A stretch of 64,000 bases of DNA from Aeromonas veronii. Lineage in GTDB: Bacteria > Pseudomonadota > Gammaproteobacteria > Enterobacterales > Aeromonadaceae. Every line of letters starts with the position of its first letter. Position 1 is the stretch's first letter. The notes beneath the pieces are model-generated. The model was not told the origin of the DNA, made no database searches, and worked only from the letters and a program-made list of their open reading frames with translations. The stretch lies in contig NZ_CP157875.1 in assembly GCF_040215105.1 (NCBI RefSeq), positions 3,401,501-3,465,500 on the forward strand, read 5' to 3'. This document shows, one piece after another, positions 1 through 8,407 of this stretch. The translations under genes were made by a program, and so were the position numbers.

Positions 1-52
1 GCTGGGTTCACTGTTCATCATCGACCTCGCAGAAGAAACAACGGAAAGTCCA

Positions 53-1084
53 TCAGGGCACTGTCACCGTGACCATGATGGTACCGGTATAGGCGCCGGT
101 ACGTACCACCTGACCCGGCAACCGGGTCGGGTAGAGCCTCACCTTGTAATCGGTGTTATGGGTGGCTGCCGAATAGGGTACAGGGATAGCAGTGGCGAAT
201 GGAATAGGCGTCTGGCTGCTCTGCGCCAGCATGCCGACACCGACCCCCGCCAGACTGGTGGTAATGAAGCGGTTCTGGCTGGTAAGCGCCCCGCCGAAGC
301 TGTAGTTGAGCGGCACCACGTAATCACTCGGGATCTGGCTGCAGGTGACACTCACATTGACGGTTCGGGGGGCATAGCCCTTCGGCACCTCCCCCTCGAC
401 GAAGGCGCTCTGGGTCACGGCGCCGAGATCGATGGGAATACTGGTGCCCGCCGGGAATTGGCAGGTCGGGGTCGAAGTGACGCTGATATTCATCGCCAGG
501 GTGCTGAAGGCATTGGCCGGACTGGTATCCGGCGTGCTGGAGCGTCGCACGAACAGATAAGCGACGGTGCCATTGAAGGTCTGGGTCCCCGTGACCCCTT
601 TAAGCAGCTTGAGGGTATAGCGCCCACCGCTGACCTGGATCCCCCCCAGCGCCAGATCGAGCACATTGAGCACGCACACGGTGAGCAGGCTGCTGGAGGT
701 TGCACTGAAGGGCAGAGTCCGATAGCTACCCGCTGCGTTGAACTCCACCTTGAGGCCAAAATAATCATTGAGCTTGATGAGGGTTCCCAGGGGATCCGAG
801 ATGGTGGGCAGGCCAGTGGTAGCCTGATAGTTGACCGTCACCAATAATCCCAGCGAGATCCCGGTGCAGTTGCAGGCGGCCGTAGTGGTCGTTGAAAAAG
901 TGGTGGCACTGCCAGTATCGCCGGGTTGATAAAGGGTATTGGTAGCTGTGATGGGGCCGGTTGCCACAAAGGGGCTGGTGCATTGACCGTCGACGGCCTG
1001 GGCCCCGGGTAACCATAACAAGCCAGCCAGCAGCAAGACTCCCCAGATGATGGGCCTCAGGCCATGTTTTCTCTGTTTAGTCAT
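53..1084 (-). CDS. Two-domain chaperone-usher pilus tip adhesin
   Basis: Probable tip subunit of the pilus encoded by this minus-strand operon; last gene of the set. The 343-residue protein starts with a basic n-region and hydrophobic signal peptide ending near PGAQA. An N-terminal half rich in Thr and Ser follows, with paired cysteines (ACNCTG), then a second, pilin-like half beginning near TPTCQF and ending in alternating hydrophobic residues (MVTVTVP), as expected of a donor-strand-accepting C-terminal domain. I chose the ATG at 1084 because it gives a clean signal peptide and overlaps the end of the upstream chaperone gene by 8 bases, pointing to coupled translation. The receptor cannot be told from sequence. 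Confidence 0.75.
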   Translation of the reverse strand: MTKQRKHGLRPIIWGVLLLAGLLWLPGAQAVDGQCTSPFVATGPITATNTLYQPGDTGSATTFSTTTTAACNCTGISLGLLVTVNYQATTGLPTISDPLGTLIKLNDYFGLKVEFNAAGSYRTLPFSATSSSLLTVCVLNVLDLALGGIQVSGGRYTLKLLKGVTGTQTFNGTVAYLFVRRSSTPDTSPANAFSTLAMNISVTSTPTCQFPAGTSIPIDLGAVTQSAFVEGEVPKGYAPRTVNVSVTCSQIPSDYVVPLNYSFGGALTSQNRFITTSLAGVGVGMLAQSSQTPIPFATAIPVPYSAATHNTDYKVRLYPTRLPGQVVRTGAYTGTIMVTVTVP

Positions 1085-1799
1085 GGATGCCCCCCTTGCC
1101 TGGCACAAATCCCTGCTCATGGTAGGTGCCATCGTCGTCAATCCAGCGGACACGCCCCTTGATGGCAGTGCTTCCCACCAGGTGAACAGGAATTGTCAGC
1201 ATACCGTATGGCGAGATGAGGCCAGCCTGCTGCCAACTCTGCCTGCGCGACCCTGCCTCGAGCCACACCTCGCTCAGGCTGATATAGAAAGGGCTCCCGT
1301 TGCGAACACTCAATCCATCGGCCTGCATCCGCCAGTCGAGCCGGGCAACGGCATCCGCCAGCGCCCCTTGCACGCCGGGGGGGCGGTAGAACAACTTGAT
1401 CCGGGTACGATAGGCGAGCTGAATGCTGGCCTCCGAGAGGCTCGCCTTGGGCGGCAGCCCCAGCACATTGAGCCAGAACAGGGATTCCCTGTCCTGGGGC
1501 AAGTGCGTCAGATCATCGGCCCCCAGAATGCGCAGGCTCTGCCCCTTCTGCGGCCCCAGCCGCATCATGGGGGGGGCGACCAAAAAAGGAGTCGAAACCT
1601 CGGCCGGCCCCTGCTGTTCATCTCCCCCATCGACCCAGGCCTGCAACAGGCTGGGCTCGGTCCCGTCGTTGCGCACCAACAAGTTGGCTTCTCCCCCCTG
1701 ATAGATAAGCCGGGTGCGGGTCAGGTTGAGTGCCGCCTCCCCTGCGTGTCCCCATAACAGGGCCACCAGACAGAGTGCTCCACGCAAACAGAGGGTCAT
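1077..1799 (-). CDS. Periplasmic pilus chaperone (PapD family), second of two
   Basis: PapD-like chaperone of 240 residues with a signal peptide (MTLCLRGALCLVALLWGHAGEA). The first beta strand (LTRTRLIYQGGEANLLVRN) holds the conserved Arg, and the sequence FLVAPPMMRLGPQKGQSLRIL and the RTRIKLFYRPPG segment, with its conserved Lys, are family hallmarks. Such proteins fold pilins by lending a beta strand and deliver them to the usher. The start ATG overlaps the usher stop codon (ATGA, 1796-1799). Lying between usher and adhesin, it is probably dedicated to the tip subunit, while the other chaperone (4456-5196) serves the main pilin; that division is inference. Confidence 0.85.
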   Translation of the reverse strand: MTLCLRGALCLVALLWGHAGEAALNLTRTRLIYQGGEANLLVRNDGTEPSLLQAWVDGGDEQQGPAEVSTPFLVAPPMMRLGPQKGQSLRILGADDLTHLPQDRESLFWLNVLGLPPKASLSEASIQLAYRTRIKLFYRPPGVQGALADAVARLDWRMQADGLSVRNGSPFYISLSEVWLEAGSRRQSWQQAGLISPYGMLTIPVHLVGSTAIKGRVRWIDDDGTYHEQGFVPGKGGIHD

Positions 1800-4378
1800 G
1801 AGCCGCCCCCCGAGCCGATGCAGCGCGCCGCCACCTGCTGGTAGGGCACCGCCGGATCCGGCTTTGGCATCCGGTAGTCCAGCTTGCACTGCTGGTTCGA
1901 CTCCCCTCCCCACTGGACATAAAGCGTTCCCTGCTCCCCGCGCGCGAAGACGAGCCCCCCCTGCCCCACCACGGCCACCGAACCGCCATCACCATCGACC
2001 ACCTCGGCACCGAAGGGGGGACTTGTGCCATCCTGCAAGCGCACCTTGAGCAGCAACGGCTGACCGAGGTGGGTCTCATAGGCCAGCTTGACGATGGCAC
2101 CGCGGCGAGGTGCCACCATCTGGGCGCTGCCCTCTATCTCTACGTCCAGCGGCAAGCCACTCGGATCCAGGCTGATCACATTGGTACGATAGGGGTTAAG
2201 CCCCGCCAGCACGGCGTAACCATCCCCATCGATCTCACTGCCCATGCCCTGGCTTATCTTGGCACCCTGAGCCCCTTTTGCTTCAACCAGTGCCATCGTC
2301 TCCCCCTGGCTCTGTCCCAGCACCCAGCCATTCTCATGCACCAGCAGGGTTCCCTTGGCCGAGGCCACATACTGGGAATACCCCTCTCCCTGGCTGGTGC
2401 TGAGGCCGAGCTGGGTCGCCGCCGCCTGATATTGCAGATTCGCACCATAGCCCTGATTGCCGGCCCCGTTGCCCTGGCCCTGGCTGCCGTAGACACCGTA
2501 GTAGAGGCGGCCATCCTGAGTGCCCCCGTTGAGATCCAGCCTGGCGCTGTAACCTTGCCCCTCCTGATAGGAAAGGGTACTGCTCAAACGGGGCGACCCC
2601 AGCCTGTTGCCGATGGGGACGCTGAGACTCAGCATGTATTGATCCCCCACCCCATCGTCCAGAGAGTGGCTGGCAGAAAGCGTCAGGTTGCCCCAGTCAA
2701 ATCCCCGGCTATACCCGAGCTGGAAACTGCTGCTCTCGGTCTGTCCTCCCCAATAGTCACGGCGGATGCCATTGAAGTAGATATCCCCCCAGTCTCCAAT
2801 CGGCTGATTGATGTTGAGCTGGAAGCGGTTGCGCTCCCGCTGCAACTGATCGAAGGTCTGTGACTGGGCCGCCGCCACATCGGCCAGATCCAGATACCCT
2901 TCGCTGGAGAAACGGTAGGCCGCCAGGGTGAAGTAGGTCTGGGTGATGTCCATCTGCTTGCTGTAGGTGAGCCGATAACTCTGGCCGGTGAGGGAGGAGG
3001 GTAGCCCCGAGTCGGCAGGCAGACTCCGCGCCCAGGAGCCGGTGACATCGAGCGCCAGGGCGCCAAAATCTGTCCCCATCGCCGCCCCTCCCAGCAGGGC
3101 GCCATAGTCTTCGGCGGCGATGGTGCCGCCATACAGGGTCAGGGTATTGGAGAAGCCGCGCCTGTAGGTGCCTTGCAGGAAATTCGGACCGTCAGGGCCG
3201 GCATCGTTGCGATAGCGCCCGAGTGTCAGACTGAAACGGGAGCTGTCGTCACGCAGCATCTGCACCACGGAGGAGAACGGCAAGGTGAAGCTGCGTGAAC
3301 TGCCATCCGCCTCCGTGATGGTGACGTCCAGATCCCCGGCGAAGCTGGTGGCATAGAGATCGTCGATGGCGAAAGCTCCGGGGGCAACCTGGGTCTCATA
3401 GATGAGGGTACTGCCCTGGCGGATGCTGACCCTGGCATTGCTCTGGGCCACCCCGCGCACCACGGGGGCAAAGCCCCGTTCGAAATCCGGCAGCATGGCG
3501 TCATCGCTGGCCAGTTGCACACCGGTAAAAGGCACGCTGTCAAAGCTGTCCCCAGGGGTAAAATACTCCCCCAGCGTGAGCTGGGCGGTTTGGGCGGTGA
3601 CATCCCGCTGGGCATAGCTGTTGAGCACCTGATAACTCCTCCCGTCACTGCCTTGCCAGGAACCGTTGTGACGCAGTCGCCATGACCCCAGGTTGATGCC
3701 AGCATTGAGATTGACGCTGTTGCTGAATCCCTCGTCCCCCCCCGCCTGCTCGCTGTAGTAAACGTTGGCGTTGTAGCCGATAAACGCCGCGTTGATCCCC
3801 TGAACCCACTGCTCCGGCCCGACATAATCACGCCTGACTCGACCAAGGTACGCCTGGGGCAGGCTGAGCGTCCCGCTCAAACTCGCCAGTTCGAAACTGA
3901 AGCTGGCCCCCGGCACCAGTTGTTCCGCCCTGATGCAGTCACTTTGCAACTGCTGCTTCACCGAAGCCTGGTTTGGCAGCTTGTCCACCAGCAGCCCCCA
4001 CTGCTTGAGCTGATCCTGCTTGAAGCAAAACAGGGGGATCTTGGGATCCGGCCCTGCCCGCACCTCTACCTGCTGGCTCAGGGAGACCTTGCCATTGAGG
4101 GTGATGTCGAGCTGATAAAGACCAGGAGGAATGAAGTCGGCGCGTGTGAAGCGGGCGAGATCGATGTTGACCCCCAGACTATCGAGCAGACGGCTGTCGA
4201 ACTCCACGTCATAGGCAGGCGCTGTGGCCTGGGTATCAGTCAGGGGAACCGCCGTTTGCGCCATGACAACGGATCCCCAGAAACATGGCAGCCACCAGCA
4301 TCCCATGGCGACTTTCAGTCCCTTCACAACGGGTCGCTTGCTCAAGACGGTGGAGTCTGGGGGTATACTGGCAATCAT
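1796..4378 (-). CDS. Outer membrane pilus usher
   Basis: Outer-membrane usher (FimD/PapC family) of 860 residues, the usual size. After a signal region ending near VMAQT comes the N-terminal periplasmic domain (YDVEFDSRLLDSLGVNIDLA and FIPPGLYQLDITLNG). The central beta barrel with plug follows (YFTPGDSFDSVPFTGVQL, LPDFERGFAPVVRGVA are classic usher segments), and the C-terminal domain ends with a Cys pair (QQCKLDYRM ... QVAARCIG). It drives pilin secretion and polymerisation. A strong GGGGGGAG stretch lies just before the ATG at 4378, which supports that start even though the N-terminus is long for a signal peptide. It follows chaperone 1 after 77 bp and is coupled to chaperone 2. Confidence 0.92.
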   Translation of the reverse strand: MIASIPPDSTVLSKRPVVKGLKVAMGCWWLPCFWGSVVMAQTAVPLTDTQATAPAYDVEFDSRLLDSLGVNIDLARFTRADFIPPGLYQLDITLNGKVSLSQQVEVRAGPDPKIPLFCFKQDQLKQWGLLVDKLPNQASVKQQLQSDCIRAEQLVPGASFSFELASLSGTLSLPQAYLGRVRRDYVGPEQWVQGINAAFIGYNANVYYSEQAGGDEGFSNSVNLNAGINLGSWRLRHNGSWQGSDGRSYQVLNSYAQRDVTAQTAQLTLGEYFTPGDSFDSVPFTGVQLASDDAMLPDFERGFAPVVRGVAQSNARVSIRQGSTLIYETQVAPGAFAIDDLYATSFAGDLDVTITEADGSSRSFTLPFSSVVQMLRDDSSRFSLTLGRYRNDAGPDGPNFLQGTYRRGFSNTLTLYGGTIAAEDYGALLGGAAMGTDFGALALDVTGSWARSLPADSGLPSSLTGQSYRLTYSKQMDITQTYFTLAAYRFSSEGYLDLADVAAAQSQTFDQLQRERNRFQLNINQPIGDWGDIYFNGIRRDYWGGQTESSSFQLGYSRGFDWGNLTLSASHSLDDGVGDQYMLSLSVPIGNRLGSPRLSSTLSYQEGQGYSARLDLNGGTQDGRLYYGVYGSQGQGNGAGNQGYGANLQYQAAATQLGLSTSQGEGYSQYVASAKGTLLVHENGWVLGQSQGETMALVEAKGAQGAKISQGMGSEIDGDGYAVLAGLNPYRTNVISLDPSGLPLDVEIEGSAQMVAPRRGAIVKLAYETHLGQPLLLKVRLQDGTSPPFGAEVVDGDGGSVAVVGQGGLVFARGEQGTLYVQWGGESNQQCKLDYRMPKPDPAVPYQQVAARCIGSGGGS

Positions 4379-4455
4379 GACGCTCCCCCCTCATCACCGA
4401 CAGAAGTTCCAGACGGGAAGGAGCCACCCGGTTGCGTTCCCATCATGATTAGGGA

Positions 4456-5196
4456 TCAGTTGAAGACGAATTGACCCACCTCCCGGGCACCATAGTCATT
4501 GAGCCAATAGAAGGTCACCGCCTTGGCATGAGCCTGGTTTGGCAGCCTGTCCACGGGGAAATCGAAATACCCCCCTGGCGCCACCATGCCACCGCTCTGA
4601 TTGCTGTACTGTCTGGCCTCGGCCGTCTGCAGATCCAGGTTGCTGATGCTGACATGGTAGAGACTGGGATTGCTGGCGCGCAGGGCATAACCCTGCCCCA
4701 GCTTGACGAGGCGCCAGGTCAACTGCTGGGCGGAACGTTCCACATTGCCAGCCAGTCCCTCCGGTCGGTAGAACAGTTTGATGCGCGAGCGAAAGGCGAG
4801 TTTGACCTGATTATTGTCAGCCCCGGTAGACTTGGCGCTGGGAGGCACCTCCAGCACATTCAGCCAGAACACCGACTCCCTGTCCTTCGGCAACCCCTGC
4901 CCGACATACGCAAGGCGCAGGGATTGGCCACGTAAGGCCTCGATACGGGTGATGGGTGGGGTAACAAGGAAGGGAACCGCATCGGCACCAGGGCGGATAG
5001 AACGATCGCCTGCATCGATCCAGACTTGCACCAGTGATGGCAAGTTGCCCTTGTTGAGCAGCTCCAGCGTCACTTCCCGAGCGGCGGCCGGATAGATGAC
5101 CCGGGAACCGGAGATCTGGACATAGCCCCAGGCTTGCCAGGGCAGCAGCAGCCCCCCTAGCAAGGCCGCATGTTTCACCCAATCAGGCAGCCTCAT
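4456..5196 (-). CDS. Periplasmic pilus chaperone (PapD family), first of two
   Basis: PapD-type chaperone, 246 residues, with signal peptide MRLPDWVKHAALLGGLLLPW and mature start near YVQISGSRVIYP. The conserved Arg in SRVIYP, the FLVTPPITRIEALRGQSLRL segment, DRESVFWLNVLEVPP and the RSRIKLFYRPEG Lys region identify the family. It lies 10 bp after the pilin gene, so it is the likely chaperone of the major subunit. A longer reading frame extends upstream to about 5418, but it runs over the pilin gene and lacks a signal peptide at its end, so I use the ATG at 5196. Confidence 0.88.
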   Translation of the reverse strand: MRLPDWVKHAALLGGLLLPWQAWGYVQISGSRVIYPAAAREVTLELLNKGNLPSLVQVWIDAGDRSIRPGADAVPFLVTPPITRIEALRGQSLRLAYVGQGLPKDRESVFWLNVLEVPPSAKSTGADNNQVKLAFRSRIKLFYRPEGLAGNVERSAQQLTWRLVKLGQGYALRASNPSLYHVSISNLDLQTAEARQYSNQSGGMVAPGGYFDFPVDRLPNQAHAKAVTFYWLNDYGAREVGQFVFN

Positions 5197-5206
5197 GGGA
5201 CGAGTC

Positions 5207-5752
5207 TCAGTGATAGTCGAGGGAGTAGATGAGATCCGATGAGACCAGACCGGCAACCACGGCGCCGGTCGCCACATACTGGGCGCTGTAATAGAGGGTT
5301 GCCGTGCCGGTGCCGCTGAAATTGACCAGCGAGTTGTTGGTGTTGGTGCGAAGATCGATGGGACTGCTGTTGGCAGAGAGGATCTGTACCTCCACATTCT
5401 GGGCCGGGTTCTTGCCACCGGCGGCCACGGCTTTGTTGGTCAGATTGCCCGTGGCCTGGGCCACACCGACATTCTCGAAGTAGGCCCGCACCGATCCCGT
5501 CACCGGGCAGCCGGTAAGCGCCAGATTGAAGCCCGTCGCCCCGGCGGTCTGGCCAATGCTGGTCAGGGCGTTGGTACTCACCGTGGGCAGGGTCACAATG
5601 GCCGATGCGTTGCCGCCATTGACGGCGATGGCGCAGGTGCCAGCGGTCACTTCGCCGTTGATGGTAATGGTGCCATTGAAGGCGTCAGCGGGCAGGGAGA
5701 GCAGCCCGCCCACGGCGAGTGCAAGTATCGTAAAGCGAGCGTTAGTCTTCAT
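5207..5752 (-). CDS. Major fimbrial subunit (FimA-type pilin)
   Basis: Pilin of 181 residues. The signal peptide MKTNARFTILALAVGGLLSL precedes PADA and a likely mature N-terminus FNGTITINGEVTAGTC, the typical donor strand followed by the first conserved Cys. The second Cys is in ALTGCPVTGSVRAYF. The C-terminus (DLIYSLDYH) has the penultimate aromatic residue used for chaperone recognition. It is the promoter-proximal gene of the operon, consistent with the most abundant subunit. The start at 5752 is set by the GGAGGTT ribosome site on the minus strand (5756-5762); a frame extending four codons further lies upstream of that site. Confidence 0.88.
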   Translation of the reverse strand: MKTNARFTILALAVGGLLSLPADAFNGTITINGEVTAGTCAIAVNGGNASAIVTLPTVSTNALTSIGQTAGATGFNLALTGCPVTGSVRAYFENVGVAQATGNLTNKAVAAGGKNPAQNVEVQILSANSSPIDLRTNTNNSLVNFSGTGTATLYYSAQYVATGAVVAGLVSSDLIYSLDYH

Positions 5753-5845
5753 CACAACCTCCATTCATCTGGATGTCGCTGGCGACTGCCGTTTCCCCTG
5801 CCAGTGCGGTTTTCCATGTCATCATGGGTGTCATTCAAACACCAA

Positions 5846-5864
5846 TCATTAGTGACTCATTAGT
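5846..5864 (-). promoter_or_regulatory. 11-bp-phased direct repeat upstream of the pilus operon
   Basis: TCATTAGT occurs at 5846-5853 and again, without mismatch, at 5857-5864, one helical turn apart. The pair lies about 95-112 bp upstream of the pilin start codon, where a promoter should be. This arrangement is typical of binding sites for dimeric regulators of the OmpR/PhoB kind. The regulator is unknown and the -10 and -35 elements around it are weak. Confidence 0.35.
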
Positions 5865-6004
5865 AAATAGCACAAGATTCCACAGCCTGCCCGAAGCAAG
5901 GCCACATCTTTATCCGGCGTCATTGTCCAGAGCGACGGACAGCCCGGCGGGAATGTGGCATCATTTTCCCCTCCGATTTCATCCGTCTTTTCCATGGAGC
6001 CCTC

Positions 6005-6832
6005 ATGCGCCGCCTCTTGTTCCTTGTCCTGCTGCTCGGCAGCACCCAGCTCTATGCCGAGCCCGGCTTCATCACTCGCCTGCTCAACCATCCCGTTCCT
6101 GGTGGCGTGGCCGTGGTGCCGCTGGGTGAGGGAGAAAAGGCGCCCGGCGTCCGCTATCAGGACAAACCCGTGCTGGTGGTGCGAGAAGAGGGGCGCCGCT
6201 GGATAGCCATCGTCGGCATCCCTCTCAAGGGTGCCACCGGTGCCCAGCAATTGACCCTGAGTGATGGCCGCACGCTCGGCTTCACGGTGGGTACCAAGCA
6301 CTACCGGGAACAGCACATCAAGCTGAAGAACACGCGCCAGGTCAACCCGCTGGCCGAAGACATGGCGCGCATCAACCGGGAACTGGCGGAACAGACCAAG
6401 GCCTATCAGACCTTCAGCCCGGTCCAGCCCAGCAACCTGATGTTCGACAAACCGGTCAACGGCCCCCTCTCCAGCCCCTTCGGCCTGCGCCGTTTCTTCA
6501 ATGGTGAGGAACGCAACCCTCACTCGGGCCTCGACTTCGCCGTCGGCGCCGGTACCCCCATCAAGTCTCCGGCGGCAGGCCGGGTGATCCTGATTGGCGA
6601 CTACTTCTTCAACGGCAAGACCGTGTTCGTCGATCATGGCCAGGGGCTCATCAGCATGTTCTGCCACATGTCCAAGGTGGACGTGAAGCTGGGGCAGAGC
6701 CTACCCCGGGGCGGCATCGTCGGCCGGGTCGGGGCCACCGGCCGCGCCACCGGGCCTCACATGCACTGGAACGTCAGCCTGAACGACACTCGCGTCGATC
6801 CCGCCATCTTCATCGGCGCCTTCAAGCCCTGA
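6005..6832 (+). CDS. Secreted M23-family metallopeptidase
   Basis: Periplasmic zinc endopeptidase of the LytM/lysostaphin type, likely cutting peptidoglycan cross-links. The 275-residue product has a signal peptide (MRRLLFLVLLLGSTQLYA). An N-terminal beta-rich region of about 90 residues follows, then the peptidase domain from about residue 145. The HxxxD motif is at residues 173-177 (HSGLD) and the HxH motif at 252-254 (HMH), so all metal-binding and catalytic positions are present and this is not a degenerate EnvC/NlpD-like activator. There is no LysM or long coiled coil. It stands alone between the divergent pilus operon and a bidirectional terminator. Confidence 0.88.
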   Translation: MRRLLFLVLLLGSTQLYAEPGFITRLLNHPVPGGVAVVPLGEGEKAPGVRYQDKPVLVVREEGRRWIAIVGIPLKGATGAQQLTLSDGRTLGFTVGTKHYREQHIKLKNTRQVNPLAEDMARINRELAEQTKAYQTFSPVQPSNLMFDKPVNGPLSSPFGLRRFFNGEERNPHSGLDFAVGAGTPIKSPAAGRVILIGDYFFNGKTVFVDHGQGLISMFCHMSKVDVKLGQSLPRGGIVGRVGATGRATGPHMHWNVSLNDTRVDPAIFIGAFKP

Positions 6833-6840
6833 GGGCCATC

Positions 6841-6878
6841 AAAAACAGAAGAGGCAGCCCCAGGCTGCCTCTTCTGTT
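6841..6878. terminator. Bidirectional Rho-independent terminator
   Basis: A 14-bp perfect stem (6846-6859 with 6863-6876, three-base loop) is preceded by AAAAA on the plus strand. It therefore ends the minus-strand MATE gene well and can also serve the peptidase gene. Confidence 0.8.
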
Positions 6879-6903
6879 CTGGCGATAGACTCGCTCGCTC
6901 CGA

Positions 6904-8250
6904 TCACTCCCCTCTGGGCAGGCCCGCATGCAGAGCCGCCTCCTTGTTCATGGCCCGCCACATCAGCAAGGCCAGCACTGTGCTGCAGGTCGGCAACGCC
7001 AGCCAGACCCCGGCAACTCCCCACAGCGAGGAGAAGCCCCACAAGAAGCCGCCGATCAACACCAGCTTGCCGCCGGTGAGCAGGGAGGCGATCCTGGCCC
7101 GGTTGATGGCCTGGAAGTAGACGGCCCCCACCAGCAACAAGCCCTCCATGGGCAATCCCCAGAAGTAGAGCCAGATGCCGAGGGTGGCCACCGGCAACAG
7201 GGCCGCATTGTCTCCCGCAAACAGATAAACCACTGCCTCAGGCCAGATATACAGCGGGATCATGCCACAGAGTGCTACCACCACAGTCACTCCCAGTGCC
7301 AGATTGCGTACCCGCAGCACCCGCTGCCAGTGGCCGGCCCCCGCATTGAAGCTGGCGATGGGCTGGATGCCCATGGCGATCCCCTCGAAGATGAGATAGA
7401 AGAAGGCCTCGCTGTAGCTGAGCACCCCGTACGCCGCCACGTGCAGCGAGCTGCCCACCGCCAGCAACGCCTTGTTGTGCAGTGCCAGCACCACGGAGAG
7501 ATAGAGATACATCAGGAAGCTCGACACCCCGAGTCGCAGGGTTTCCCCCATCAGCCGCCAATCCGGTATCAGCGTGTCCCAGCGGATGCGCAGTTGGCTG
7601 CGAGGGGTGAAGAAGTGCCACAGACAGAGGCCGCCGGTGACCGCCTGAGAGAGCATGGTGGCGATGGCTGCCCCCGCCAGCCCCCAGGGGATCACCGCCA
7701 TCAACAGGTAGTCGAGCAGCACGTTGAGCACGCCGCCCCCCACCAGGATCCAGGTGGTGAGTCCGGGGCGACCGTCGTTGCGCAGCAAGGCACTGAACGC
7801 CATGGAGAGCACGGCGAAGACCCCGAGCCAGGCGTACCACTTCAGATAGGCGAGGCCGGCCTCGAAGATGACCCCCTCAGCCCCCATCCAGGCCAGCATG
7901 GCGCCGCCATAGCGAATGCCGACAAAGGTGAGCAGAGCCGAGGCGATGAGCACCATCACCAGCGCATTGCCTACGATATGGCGAGCCCTGGCTTGCTCCC
8001 CCTTGCCCAGATAGAAGGAGGCCAGGGAGGAAGAGCCCATGCCAATCAGCGCTCCCACCGCATAGAGCACGGCGCAGATGGGGTAGGCCAGCATCATGCC
8101 CGCCAGGCCATCCTGCCCCAGGATATGACCGATGAAGATGCCATCTATGGTGACATAGATGCCGGTGACCAGCATGGCCGCCACCGTCGGCGTGACGTAG
8201 CGAAGGAAAAGACGGGAAAGGGGCGCCGTGCCCAGATCAAGGGTGGACAT
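6904..8250 (-). CDS. MATE-family multidrug/cation exporter
   Basis: Inner-membrane antiporter of 448 residues with about 12 hydrophobic segments in two similar halves. The segments DGIFIGHILGQDGLAGMMLAYP and AYGVLSYSEAFFYLIFEGIAMGIQPIASFNAGAG match the repeated MATE signature. The second of these and the overall length are closest to the MepA/DinF-like branch, though I cannot fix the substrate. It is transcribed alone, divergently from the large channel gene at 8408, with a 157-bp gap that must carry both promoters. Confidence 0.88.
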   Translation of the reverse strand: MSTLDLGTAPLSRLFLRYVTPTVAAMLVTGIYVTIDGIFIGHILGQDGLAGMMLAYPICAVLYAVGALIGMGSSSLASFYLGKGEQARARHIVGNALVMVLIASALLTFVGIRYGGAMLAWMGAEGVIFEAGLAYLKWYAWLGVFAVLSMAFSALLRNDGRPGLTTWILVGGGVLNVLLDYLLMAVIPWGLAGAAIATMLSQAVTGGLCLWHFFTPRSQLRIRWDTLIPDWRLMGETLRLGVSSFLMYLYLSVVLALHNKALLAVGSSLHVAAYGVLSYSEAFFYLIFEGIAMGIQPIASFNAGAGHWQRVLRVRNLALGVTVVVALCGMIPLYIWPEAVVYLFAGDNAALLPVATLGIWLYFWGLPMEGLLLVGAVYFQAINRARIASLLTGGKLVLIGGFLWGFSSLWGVAGVWLALPTCSTVLALLMWRAMNKEAALHAGLPRGE

Positions 8251-8407
8251 TCAGATGCTCAGCAACAGGGGGAAACGCGCAGGATAATAGCCAAACAAAA
8301 CCCTTTTCACCCGTTATTTATGTTGGGAATCATTAATATGGAAAACTTTACCCACCCCCTCCCCTGCTTTAGGCTAGGGCCAACTCTCATGAACGGAAAC
8401 GTGCGCC

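Noticed and set aside
1..52. Possible feature at the left edge
   Set aside because: Only 52 bases beyond the adhesin stop; no hairpin, start codon context or known motif can be supported.
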